Of a DNA stretch of 64,000 nucleotides, positions 10,525 through 20,236 are shown one piece after another. The stretch spans positions 47,706 to 111,705 of the forward strand of contig JADGKB010000040.1 in the NCBI GenBank assembly GCA_027604185.1, in the 5' to 3' direction. A model generated the notes under the pieces. It was not told the DNA's origin, did not search any database, and saw nothing but the letters and a program-made list of their open reading frames with translations. Within the stretch, counting starts at the first letter, position 1; each line of letters starts with the position of its first letter. Position numbers and translations under genes: made by a program. The stretch is from Boothiomyces macroporosus (Eukaryota; Chytridiomycota; Chytridiomycetes; Rhizophydiales; Terramycetaceae).

Positions 10525-10597
10525 GTCAAATTGATAATAATGAGAAAAGGCAGTGTTTATTGTTTGGTGAAGCCCCACAATGGTGATATGCGCAAAA

Positions 10598-11814
10598 TTA
10601 AGTTTTATTAATATTAAGAACTTTAGTATTTTTTCGAAGTATCGCCGGCAGCGTCTTTATCCATTCCCTTAAATCTGGAGTTTTCCCCTGGTACTTTACA
10701 AATGGATCCTCCTAAAATTAAAAATAAATACCAGGAGTTTGCTGGCCGGTGGCCGTTCATTTTCATCCTTGGTCAAGCATAAGGAACAGAAATTTACAAA
10801 ATCGTGTGAAAACGCTTGCTTTGGTAATGTTGGCACGGGTCCATTCTTTATCGTTGGAAGAATGTCAAATAAAGACTTTCTTTTAGAATCGGATTCGTAC
10901 AGCCAGTCCGTCTCATAAGGAAACCTTGCCAAGGCTACCTCCATTAAAGCCAAACCCAAACTCCAAATATCAGACTTTGTGGTGGACTTTTTGTTGTTGT
11001 CAGTTTGCTCCATTTGCTCAGGCTACGGTTAATAATACTTACTGCCAAATACATTAACGTCCCGACAACACTTTTAGCTGGTGAAAGAAGTGTTTGTTTC
11101 GATAATCCAAAATCTGCTAGTTTGGCAAGTCCATCAGAACACAGAAGAATATTTGCAGGTTTGATATCTTGTAAGTTAAGTGTTACCTCTATGTACAATC
11201 TTTTCGTTTTTATCAAAATAATCGAGTGCTTTGAGCATGTGAATTGCTATTATATTTACTTCCTTTTCAGGGACTGGCCCAGCAACTTTGTATATATACT
11301 CTAAAGATCCCAAATCCATATACTCCAGAAACATTGATATTTTTTGACCATTAAGGAACGCGCCATAAAAGCTGGTTATGTAAGGGCAATTACACTGCCG
11401 TAGAATATTGAGTTCTCGCATAATATTCATTTCCGTCTTTTCCAAAGTATCCCCGTCAAGAGCATTTATAATTACATCTTTTCGTGCCATAAACATACCG
11501 TTTGGTTTGTACAACACTTTTGTAACGCTGGCAAACGAACCATTTCCAATCGCTGATATGTACTGTAATTTCGATTCATCAAATTCGAATAAAGAGTCTT
11601 TGCTGATGTCCACATTGCTCAAATTCAATTGAAGGCTTTGTATAGAAGTATTTATTTCCAAATCCACAGATTTACTGATTCTTTTTGGCAGCTTTGACAG
11701 CCCAACTGGATCTGCCAAATTGCCCATCGAGTGAAAATTGTCCTTGTACATTCCGTTCTTTTCTGGTTTTTTCTCTTTCCTATCCTCCCTCAGCAGTCTT
11801 TTGAAAACACCCAT
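10598..11814 (-). CDS. MAP kinase kinase, tandem copy B
   Basis: Paralogue of the flanking MAPKKs. Exons 11187-11814, 11043-11167, 10732-11022 and 10598-10711 (introns 19-20 nt) give 385 residues. Motifs: IGNGSFASVTKV loop, FMARKDVI lysine, MLEYMDLGSLEYI-type hinge, [32 protein letters not shown] (Ser-x3-Ser activation segment) and APEQM. Two introns sit at exactly the same codon positions as in copy A (within HRD and between A and PE), and the exon between them is 125 nt in all three copies. The N-terminal extension is basic (RLLREDRKEKKPEK), a possible docking motif. The ATG at 11814 starts MGVFKRLL. The insert DNNKKSTTKSD before DIWSLG is unique to this copy. Confidence 0.92.
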
Positions 11815-11881
11815 AGTGAACTTTGGAGACAATGATCCAACGATCTAAAAAAGACAATGTAACGAAAATAATAATATATAT

Positions 11882-13024
11882 TCATAAAGATAAAACATTA
11901 AACGTTTTAATCCAGTCTTTTAAATCGTAGTTGTTTGAAATACATTTCTTGATAAATTCAGTGTTCTGCGTTAGCATGTTAATACCATCAGTGTATGTGC
12001 ATTTGGTCGTGCTAAGTGATCCTTGATCAGACACTGTCCACAAAATTCCTCGAATTCTGGGGAAAATGTATCCTTTGGTAAAGTCGGACTGGGCTCTTCA
12101 GTGATATAAGGTAACATATCGAATTGGTTCTGCAACAGCTCTTTAGGGTACGGAAATCGCGCCATGGCTATTTCCATCACTGTCAAGCCAAAACTCCAGA
12201 TGTCACTTGTGCCTGTGGACTGCTGTCCTTGCTGTAGTCTTTCAGGCTAAAGATAAACTATATTCACGTACCGCCAAGTAATAGAACGTGCCGACGAACG
12301 TTTTTGCAGCGGATTTGAGGGTTTCTTTGGATACTCCAAAATCCGACAGTTTGATCACACCCTCTGAGCTGAGTAATATGTTTGCAGGTTTAATATCTTT
12401 TGTTATCGTGAATTACCTCTGTGAACAATTTTATGATGCTCTTCGAGATATATGAAAGCTGAAAGAATTTGAAAGGCAATCACGCTGATTTCACGTTCCG
12501 GAATTGGCCCTGTTCTATTGTATATGCTTTCCAGCGATCCCAAGTCTACATATTCCAACATTACAGAAATCGTATTGTCACTGATAAACGAGCCATAGAA
12601 TCCAACAATGTTGACGCACTGACATAGGCGGAGAATATTCAATTCCCGCAGTATCTGAGATTCAATTTCCTTGAGGTTTTCATTTTCATTTGTCGGAGGT
12701 AGACTGAATCGCTCAATATTAATAAATATATCACCAAAATTAATAATTCCGTACCTTTCGGGCCATTACCGTCTTTGTAGGTTTGTGCACCACCTTATAG
12801 ACAGTGGATGTTACTCCAGAGCCGATGTAAGCTACTAGCTCCAACTGATTTTCATCAAAAGAATACTTTTCGTTTGTGATTACAAATTTGTCCTGATGAT
12901 TAGGTAATGCCGGCTTGTCATCTTGATTGAATAGTGGCAACAAAGGAATGGTTGCCGCGCTATGTCTCTTCTGCCTTAGGCTCCCTGGTGTAGTGGGAAT
13001 AGTGAGGTTACTTTCGATTCCCAT
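11882..13024 (-). CDS. MAP kinase kinase, tandem copy C
   Basis: Third tandem MAPKK. Exons 12755-13024, 12417-12711, 12272-12396, 11986-12246 and 11882-11965 give 344 residues with the start [10 protein letters not shown]. Motifs: [43 protein letters not shown] (Ser-x3-Thr) and APERL. It shares the HRD and APE intron positions with copies A and B but has an extra intron directly after the VMARK lysine. That intron is 43 nt, about twice the local norm, and the APE intron is 25 nt. The frame is open upstream of 13024. A 28-nt intron model would add a short exon starting near 13136, so the N-terminus is uncertain. Confidence 0.88.
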
Positions 13025-13525
13025 TAGATAAGTTTGTCCATTGTGTTTCCTCACTAGGGTTTCCCCATTGTCTGCCAATATGATATCCTAGCTCTTAGTC
13101 ATCATGTGTTATAACGAAGTCTGAAATGGAAACCCTCATTGAACAGGGTGGCTGCCTGCTCTGTGATACTTTTGGGGTATGAGGAGCTAAAATGGTAATT
13201 TTTCCCTTTGGAAAGCGCCTCATCCCCATCTAGGAGGTTTGGTTTACCTTTTTAGATATTGCCCGCTTTTCCCTCGCAATATCTCTCTTTGGACAGCCTT
13301 CCCTTTGTTAAAGGGAGAAGATGCCACGTTATTTGTCTTGTACGACTTTAATCAAAGCTGGTCAGAGTCACCGCGACAAAGAAAGGAAACGAGTCTTTTC
13401 GCCATTGAAAGCCACTTTTGGAATCGACCCCTCTATGGAACAGATACGTACCACATGCCCCATGCATAAAATTCATTGAACGCTAAATTTAATATAAATA
13501 GAAACCAGAGCAGGATTTTCCAGAA
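13025..13525. other. Divergent intergenic region (MAPKK-C / GATA factor)
   Basis: About 500 bp between divergent starts. It may contain the true 5' end of MAPKK-C (around 13081-13136). I see no other supported gene; the open stretch 13239-13469 has no family features. The GATA-factor TATA box sits at its right end. Confidence 0.45.
13493..13500 (+). promoter_or_regulatory. TATA box of GATA-factor gene
   Basis: TATAAATA lies 33 nt before the ATG at 13526, the same spacing as the TATA boxes at 5387, 28951 and 42946. Confidence 0.55.
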
Positions 13526-14314
13526 ATGACAACTGTAAAACAAATAATTCCTTCCCGACTAAACATTAACACCTGTACATTCCAACCATCATTACCAAGT
13601 CCGCCTTCATCTGCTCAAAGCTCTCCAAAGATTGCACCTTTCAATATCGAAATTGATGCACCTCTTTCGCCAATCTCCCCAGCAGACGAGGTAAAGGAAG
13701 AGTTTGTCCCTAAGGCTGCATCTGGACCACGCAGATGCAATTATTGCGGTGCAACTTCAACTCCAATGTGGAGACATGGACCCGGAGAATACACCAACCT
13801 TTGCAATTCTTGTGGAGTAAAGTGGAGAAGAGGTAAAATCCTTCACTCTGGAGAAAATAGACACCATCTCTGCAAACCAGTATCGCCTCCAAAGAAGAAG
13901 AAGGACACTCAATCTCCAAAGATTGGAAAGAGAAAGAGCGAGGAGGAGCTTTACTGGCAACGTCCACCAAAGCGTGCAGCTACTCAACCAGTTACTCCTG
14001 AAACTTCCCCTGAACCAGTCAAAGTGGAAAAGATTCCAGAACCAGCCAAGATTGATGCTCAGTCCATTGCAAAGGAGCTTTTCCCTGAACCAGTTCATCT
14101 TAGCCAGCCTTCTAGAATGGAAATCTTGACCAACGAGTTCGCAGACCTCTTGGAACAGCTACCTGCACATAGAACCGCAGAATTTACCACTGTCCTTGCT
14201 TGCTGCTTCCAACCTAAACTAGAACTTGCCGCAAGAAATGGCATCCAGGTAGAAATGACTGTGTTGGACATTGATGAAGACACCTGGGATAGACTGCGTG
14301 CTTTTGTATACTGA
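13526..14314 (+). CDS. GATA-type zinc-finger transcription factor
   Basis: Single exon, 262 residues. One GATA finger occupies residues 71-96 with C71-x2-C74-x18-C93-x2-C96. The core is STPMWRHGPGEYTNLCNSCG followed by the basic tail VKWRRGK, so DNA binding to GATA-like sites is expected. The 18-residue loop is the type seen in plant and some fungal factors rather than the classic 17-residue AreA loop. N-terminal to the finger is a Pro/Ser-rich region. C-terminal to it are a lysine-rich stretch (PPKKKKD, a plausible nuclear localisation signal), a Pro/Glu-rich linker and a predicted helical end (NEFADLLEQLP). Targets cannot be read from the sequence. Confidence 0.93.
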   Translation: MTTVKQIIPSRLNINTCTFQPSLPSPPSSAQSSPKIAPFNIEIDAPLSPISPADEVKEEFVPKAASGPRRCNYCGATSTPMWRHGPGEYTNLCNSCGVKWRRGKILHSGENRHHLCKPVSPPKKKKDTQSPKIGKRKSEEELYWQRPPKRAATQPVTPETSPEPVKVEKIPEPAKIDAQSIAKELFPEPVHLSQPSRMEILTNEFADLLEQLPAHRTAEFTTVLACCFQPKLELAARNGIQVEMTVLDIDEDTWDRLRAFVY

Positions 14315-14435
14315 ACATGTATCTCTTAAGACCATCCTGCCAACTGTATTTTAGGCACTTGTATAAAACCACCAATCCGATACTTTTAATAAAAATAATT
14401 GATTTCCTTGACATTTTGAATTAAATTTGGTTTTA

Positions 14436-15006
14436 TTAAAAGTCGTCTTCCGGATTGAATCCAGCGCCATAGTCCTCTGTGGTAATTAAATTGTATCCAA
14501 CACCAGAGACCCTATCCAAATCAATAGTCCTGGTATTATTGGTCAAGCTGGTCTTGTTTCTATGTTAATTGCGGTTACCTCTGCACTATCATACCAAGTC
14601 TCGCTAATTGAATAATATTTCGCAACACCAGCATTACTTCTTCCGCGACGGCTTGCGATGATCCACAAGTGCTTTTCATCATCAATATAAACACCAATAC
14701 ACACAGACAAACGAATCCCACGTCGAAAATATTATACAGTGATTGCCAAAACTCGTCGCCGACTGCTATTACTCGCATGGTAGTCTCTACAACCATGCTA
14801 ATCATAATTATGAATTCTAATACATAAAACCATCCCATTGGACAAGGATGTATCAGCGACTGGGTTTAGATTCTATTTACTGTTATTAGACAAGTCAACG
14901 ATAGGATAGTCATTGCAATATAAAATACTTTGAATCCAGTTCCATGTACGATCCTGCTTGCAACTGCGGACAAGAATTCAGACCTGTTATTACCATACGA
15001 TTGCAT
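14436..15006 (-). CDS. Voltage-sensor-like ion transport domain membrane protein
   Basis: Small four-helix membrane protein like the fungal ion-transport-domain family. The full model has exons 14994-15006, 14881-14963, 14579-14859 and 14436-14559 (introns 30, 21 and 19 nt), 166 residues. Segments: SRIVHGTGFKVFYIAMTILSL (TM1), GWFYVLEFIIMISMVVETTMRVIAVG (TM2), FDVGFVCLCVLVFILMM (TM3), and a final helix LRNIIQLARLGMIVQR with the arginine spacing of an S4-like segment. The cytosolic tail is short and acidic. The first tiny exon and 30-nt intron are the weakest part. A shorter start at 14913 (MTILSLT) avoids overlap with the divergent protease gene but loses part of TM1. Ion selectivity is unknown. 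Confidence 0.72.
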
Positions 15007-16542
15007 TTTCACTTTTTGCCAAAAATGCAAAGCCAGTTCAGATGGTCGTATTCATGGGGGAAATTAACGATACGCACCCTGCTATTTAACGATTGGTTTC
15101 GCCATCGGGGATACTCTAAAATGACGGAAGTTTGGTTTTATTGCGGCATTATCTTCAGTTTGATTACAATATTTATGATGCCGATACTTCTCGGAATGTT
15201 TGTGCTCACGTTTACAAATACAACAAGTATATCGTTTGATCAGCTCTCTCCGAAATCGTATTTCGCTGGACCAAGCAGTTTAATGCCAATATCCAATTCT
15301 CCGTTCACAATAATGGTAATATAAAAGTAATATTAGATCCCAGGTTTGACTATTCCAATATCGGGGACTTTTTATTGGGCATTTTCCATGTTGCTTTCTG
15401 CAATTTGGCATGAACTTGGCCATGGGATCGCAGCTGCAAAGTAAGATTTCAATAATGGTAGCTATAGCGTCACACTACTACACTCTGGATTATTCTTATA
15501 TTTAATTTTACCTGGTGCATATGTATCTTTGAGGGCATCAGAGTTGAAGATGAAGAAGCCACTCCAGCGATTAGCTGTAATTGGTGCTGGCCCTTGGCAT
15601 AACATCACACTTGCACTAGTATCCAAGAGTATTCTTGAAAACTTGCCCTATCTAATTTCTTGGGGCTATGAATGTGTAAAGTTCATTTCAGTTGGAAGTG
15701 TAATTGTTCAGGAAGTTACGCGCGGATCAGATTTATCAGCAGTACTTAGAAGAGGTAGTTATTGATTTACTATAAGGCTCTATTATAAAAAGCATAAATG
15801 ATGTACCGCTCACTGGAGGGATTGAACAATATCACAATATCCTGGATCAAATAGTACAAGATCCCCACTTGCTTCCGCTGCGTTGTGTAGATGTTTCGCA
15901 ACAAACAAGCAATTGCTGTTCAACAATAGATATCAAGCAAAATGCAGCCAAGTATTGTATATGGGACTCTGAATCTCTTCAGAACTATCGTTTGGTGGAG
16001 CATACCGGATACACCAATGTAATCCCCAATAAATGTGGATATATGAATGCAAATTTTTCAAATGGGACGATCTGTAAAACTTCAGAAGACTGCAATGGGC
16101 AAAGCTGTATGGGGCCATTTATACCATCTTTTGAAAGGGTCTTGCATTTAATTATCAGTCCTTCAACCAGCCCCACCAGAAATCATTCAATTACATTCAT
16201 CGGAGAAGTAAACTCGTTTCAATCGATAGTTACAGTAGGGGAATTACTACCAAAGTACCCCTTCCTGCCTATTTCATTTCCCTATATTACTGAAATAGCA
16301 TTAAGGTACATTATAACTGATGCAGATATATATTTGCCCTTAATCTTGCGTTTGCATTTTTGAATCTAGTACCAGTCTATAATCTGGATGGCAGATATTT
16401 CATTGATATACTACCAGAACTCCTTTCTGGTGGCAACAGCATAGTACTCACCCATTTGATATCATTTTGGAAGGGGATCATCTCACTATTGTGGGGATTG
16501 GCAATCTTGTGTTCCATTTTTAATTTGTATAAATACATGTAA
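14944..16542 (+). CDS. Site-2 protease (S2P, MBTPS2-like), membrane zinc metalloprotease
   Basis: Intramembrane protease that in other eukaryotes releases SREBP/ATF6-type factors in the Golgi. Exons 14944-15315, 15337-15440, 15462-15754, 15777-16305 and 16326-16542 (introns 20-22 nt) give 504 residues. The zinc motif HELGH is at residues ~149-153 in FSMLLSAIWHELGHG. The second metal-site segment LVPVYNLDGRY (LDG, about residue 454) is C-terminal. Between them are a PDZ-like stretch (SINDVPLTGG) and a Cys-rich luminal region, as in eukaryotic S2P. The N-terminal RWSYSWGKLTIR resembles human S2P's FYSWGRRKAR. An alternative start at 15025 would remove the 63-bp antisense overlap with the preceding gene. 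The substrate factor is not in this window. Confidence 0.9.
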
Positions 16543-16949
16543 ATGAATGTTGTTCCTGTGAATCACGACCGTCTCGGATGTACGTTTCCCATCTCTAATC
16601 ATATGAGATATGCATCAACCGGCTTCGAATCAGCCATCATCTGAGCTTGGAACACCACATGAACTTTCGAAAGGTGGCTCCTGGTCAAGAACTCTCGACA
16701 AAGAAAATGCGTTTGACGCTTTGACATTGAGCAGACATCAAACCCGCTTTTAGAAAAAGATAAAGAACGGCAAAGGTTTTGACATTTACTGATAGTAATG
16801 ATGAAACAATCCCTCTGATCCCATAAACCGCACTTATAACGACCAAGATTTGACGATGCCGACCTTTTTCAAATCACATAGCCGATATTGGAGATGGAGA
16901 CTATTGAGGCAGTCACCTGTTCATTTGTTGCCACTAAATTAAGTGTTCA
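16543..16949. other. Intergenic region, no supported gene
   Basis: 407 bp between the protease and the ankyrin gene. I see only short open stretches without family features. A GGCTTCGAATC-like string near 16623 is not set in a foldable tRNA. Confidence 0.5.
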
Positions 16950-17327
16950 ATGACGATTTTTGAACTATGCACATCAATAGTAACGAGCACATTCAACCCA
17001 AACCCAGATATTGCTGTTGAACTAGTAAATTCTCTCGGGTTGGCTGAGGAGGAAGTTACTTATGGACGAAAAGAAAAGTACGGATACAAAGGAATAGCTC
17101 ATAATGGAAAGCGGTACATGTTGCGGGGAGGTAGTAGTAAAGCAGACAAATCTTTGTACGCATCCCCATTACATTTTGCTGTGGTGTGCGAAAACATCAC
17201 AATGGTTAAACGGCTATTAGCAGCTGGTGCTGACCCAAGAATCAAATGCGGTGCTGGAGTAGATTGTATTGAACTCGCATCAGCAAATGGAAGTAAGCAT
17301 ATTGTAGATATCCTGAAAGAACTGTAG
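16950..17327 (+). CDS. Small ankyrin-repeat protein
   Basis: Single exon, 125 residues. The C-terminal half carries ankyrin repeats: SPLHFAVVCENITMVKRLLAAGADPRIK (residues ~72-99), followed by a degenerate repeat CIELASANGSKHIVDILKEL to the end. The N-terminal half (FELCTSIVTSTF, VELVNSLGL, KYGYKGIAHNGKRYML) is not recognised. Ankyrin repeats bind partner proteins, and no partner can be named. The gene lies directly before the 7-TM array and has the same orientation. Co-function is not shown. Confidence 0.7.
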   Translation: MTIFELCTSIVTSTFNPNPDIAVELVNSLGLAEEEVTYGRKEKYGYKGIAHNGKRYMLRGGSSKADKSLYASPLHFAVVCENITMVKRLLAAGADPRIKCGAGVDCIELASANGSKHIVDILKEL

Positions 17328-17578
17328 TTATCCTAATAAATTCTTGATAGCAATTAGAGCTGGTTTTGTCCAAATTTTTCATTCCAAAAAGCTGGATTGG
17401 AATGTGGGGTATCTATTCTTATCGTAGTGACACAAAACTTTGCGATTGCGAAAAATTTACAACGTTCAAGATGGTTGATGTATCAATGAGCGCGTATATG
17501 GCAAGAAACAATGTACCATCATCTGGGTTTAAAGTCTTATCGGAAGATTACACCGCACATTATGTTGATGTTTTTGAA

Positions 17579-17586
17579 TGACATAA
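17579..17586 (+). promoter_or_regulatory. TGACATAA motif, 7-TM copy 1
   Basis: TGACATAA begins 14 nt before the ATG at 17593. The same motif recurs at nearly the same distance before the other three copies. The 250 bp between the ankyrin stop and this motif hold an open stretch (17366-17580) that I cannot support as a gene. Confidence 0.5.
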
Positions 17587-17592
17587 TTTTTG

Positions 17593-18493
17593 ATGATTTT
17601 AGATTTGGCATACACAGTGTCAGGGATCAGTATGTTTCTTTCCATATTCACAATCAGCGCATTTATTTCACACAACTATCGGTATCAACCTTTGAAGAGG
17701 GTGGTAGTGATGCTATGCATTCCATCCGTGGTTGATGCTTTAGTAAGAATACCAATAATGACTCATGGGGACGTGTCTTATACGTTGCTTACGGATATAT
17801 TGTCCCTGTTGTTTTCAACTATTATTACCCAAGGTGTCAGCTTTTTGAATTTCAGCACATTGCGTTTGTTTTCTTCGTTACGACTTGCTCCAAAATTCAA
17901 TGTTTCTTTAATTGTCCTTTTAAACTTTGCGGCATTTATAACGACAAATGTACTTTACATTACAGCCAGGTTCAGGGATATTCAGCTGTTTTATTGGGTA
18001 ATCTTTTTTAATACAGGCATACTTGCTTGTCTTGGGAGTGTGGATACTGGCTATATTGATTTCTGGAACAGCCGTCGGAATTTACATTCCAAGTGTAATG
18101 ACCAAAGCACAAAAACGGTCAAGGTCAAATCTCTTTGGATTGATACGGGTTAAATATGCGTTTATTATTTTGACAGTTTTGGATTGGATAGGATTAGGGT
18201 TCTACATTTACAAGGTCATCGCAGTCCCTGACAGTATATTAAGACTTATTATAGAGTTACAAAAGCTTCCTTACGATATCGTGGCAACTTCCTTTGCCGG
18301 AATTCATTTTTCGTTGTTGGCACACGTCCATCACTATACCTTTAAGATTGCAAGTAAAATCAAAGACGAACAGAAAAAGGCTCAGTTAAACATCAAAAGG
18401 AGAAAAAACGCAAATTCAGAACATGAAAGCGTGAATGAAGATTCCAAGATTGAAGAAGATGAAGTCTCCATATCTTCTCCCAGCTACCATTAA
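17593..18493 (+). CDS. Putative 7-TM membrane protein, tandem family copy 1
   Basis: Family not recognised. Exons 17593-17997, 18017-18233 and 18255-18493 (introns 19 and 21 nt) give 286 residues. Seven hydrophobic segments are visible. TM1-TM4 are in exon 1 (FLSIFTISAFI; VVVMLCIPSVVDALVRI; LSLLFSTIITQGVSFLNF; LIVLLNFAAFITTNVLYI). TM5 is LLVLGVWILAILISGTAVGIY, TM6 AFIILTVLDWIGLGFYIY, TM7 IVATSFAGIHFSLLAHVHHY. A hydrophilic tail of ~55 residues is Lys/Arg-rich then acidic. The topology (short N-terminus, 7 TM, charged cytosolic tail) is receptor-like, but no GPCR signature is claimed. The second intron is 21 nt without a stop, so it can be read through. Paralogy with copy 3 shows it is an intron. 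Exon 1 is exactly 405 nt in copies 1-3. Confidence 0.8.
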
Positions 18494-18581
18494 GATAATC
18501 ATAATCAAATAAATATATAGAAACACTGATCGTTTCTGGATTGCTTTCATCTTGAATACCTGTGAGGAAAAACTGTTAGGG

Positions 18582-18589
18582 TGACATAA
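18582..18589 (+). promoter_or_regulatory. TGACATAA motif, 7-TM copy 2
   Basis: TGACATAA begins 14 nt before the ATG at 18596, followed by TACTTTATG, closely matching copy 3. Confidence 0.5.
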
Positions 18590-18595
18590 TACTTT

Positions 18596-19482
18596 ATGAT
18601 TTTACAGCTTTGTTACTTTGTGAGTAGCATCAGTTTCCTACTCTCCGCACTCACAATTGCAACATTCATATCAAAAAAATACAGAAAGGATGCCAATAAT
18701 ACTATCTTGGGGTTATTGTGCTTCCCAGCAATGATAGATTTTATTGTCCGAATACAAGTTTTGAATTATGAAAATATGGCATTAATAACCTTCAGCGACA
18801 TATTCTCTGTTTTTATCATCACTATCATCATGCAGTCTATTAATTTCCTGAATTTCCATATTTTTGGATTATTTACAGTATTTAGATTTGCCCCTAAATT
18901 TAACAATTCCTATGTAGTTGCAATCAACATTGTCGCCTCAATTGTAATCAATAGCTTATATATTCCGTACAAACTGACTGGAAACAAATCATTGTACATA
19001 GTACTACAAGATTAATATAGTCTTATTTGGCGGTTTTAGGGACATGGATATTGGTAACCTTAATAACTGGGACAATGATTGGTCTATATATTCCAGTGGT
19101 TATATCTAGGGCTCAAAAGAAGTATAACGGCGCATTACACGGTTTAATCAACGCCAAATATGCCCTACTTGGGTTAGGGTTACTTGATTGGATAGGGGTA
19201 TTCATTTATTTCTATAAAGCAATGCTAATTACAGACAGTAGGTCCATTTTAACATTAGAATTGAAGCAACTACCTTACGATATTATCGCGACTGCTGTAG
19301 CAGGAATTCACTATGCAATTTTAACTCATATATTTCACTTTACACAGCAAATAACTAGCAAAATTAGAGATGACAAAAAGAAATCTCAGATGAATCCCAA
19401 AAGAAGAAAGAGTGCCACTAATGAAGAAATCGTTCAGGAGGAAATAAGGTCTGTTGAAGAAGTTGGATCTACGGCTGAATGA
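18596..19482 (+). CDS. Putative 7-TM membrane protein, tandem family copy 2
   Basis: Paralogue of copy 1. Exons 18596-19000, 19021-19237 and 19259-19482 (introns 20 and 21 nt) give 281 residues. It has the same seven hydrophobic segments and shared family motifs: FRFAPKFN before TM4, TWILVTLITGTMIGLYIPVVIS at TM5, LLDWIGVFIYFYKA at TM6, and LPYDIIATAVAGIHYAILTHIFHF at TM7. The tail MNPKRRKSATNEE is basic then acidic. Exons 1 and 2 have the same lengths as in copy 1 (405 and 217 nt). As in copy 1, the second intron (21 nt, no stop) is invisible to simple ORF calling. Function unknown. Confidence 0.8.
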
Positions 19483-20224
19483 AATTTTAGATTGAAACTG
19501 TGGATGGTTTTCTAACCCACTATTTGTGCATACTAATTTGACACACGTTTACGACCCCGAAATCCAATACACCATATCTTTGGAAAGTCACGTAATTGAG
19601 TGTGGTTTCAAATTAATCACCGTCGAATTAAATTCTCTGCTTGCCATCATTCGTTGATCTTTTGATCCGACCCCGATGAAGTCATACCAACATTATCCTC
19701 CGTATATAGCAGGTAAAATCACCGATTTCTCGATAATTGTACAATCTAGTGGTTGGGTGATTGGACTATTGAATTATGAACTTACAACGAAGATCAATAA
19801 CATTGCTGACATCTAAAGCCTACCAAAGTTTACCTTTCGCAAGGGAAAATCTTTTCCGGAAACATCCTGCCCACTCTAGAGTGAGATTTGAAATAGCGCC
19901 AATTTGTACAGGTGAAATTGTGGATGGTCTGCATGGCAGAGGCCTCTCAGCCAATAATGCTTCCACAACAGTAGAATGTCATCTTACCTGCCAATTCGGG
20001 GCAGTACAGCCAGCAAATTCAAAATATGAGAACAATCAAATAGGCATCAAGGGACAAAGACATGCTTTGTGAAATCAAGAATAATTGAATTCGGCATCTA
20101 ACGTCATGGATAAAGGTGAATTTAAACCCAAATAGATGGTACATTATTAATAACTCAAACTAATATAATATGCATTCCTTTTTCATTGAGCAAGTTCCAC
20201 ATTCTTATAAAAATAATCAGTGGG
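19483..20224. other. Long intergenic region within the 7-TM array
   Basis: About 740 bp, the longest gap in the array. An open stretch at 19776-20072 (98 codons, MNLQRRSITLL start) has no family features, hydrophobic segments or paralogous sequence. I see no decayed 7-TM copy here by eye. Confidence 0.45.
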
Positions 20225-20232
20225 TGACATAA
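20225..20232 (+). promoter_or_regulatory. TGACATAA motif, 7-TM copy 3
   Basis: TGACATAA begins 12 nt before the ATG at 20237; the context GGGTGACATAAxxTTTATGATTT is nearly identical to that of copy 2. Confidence 0.5.
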
Positions 20233-20236
20233 CTTT

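Noticed and set aside
13239..13469. Possible 76-codon gene before the GATA factor
   Set aside because: No recognisable motif, no homologous neighbour pattern, and it lies in a divergent promoter region.
16560..16680. tRNA-like string (GGCTTCGAATC)
   Set aside because: No matching acceptor or anticodon stems could be drawn around it.
19776..20072. 98-codon ORF inside the 7-TM array, considered as a decayed paralogue
   Set aside because: No hydrophobic segments and no similarity to any 7-TM exon.
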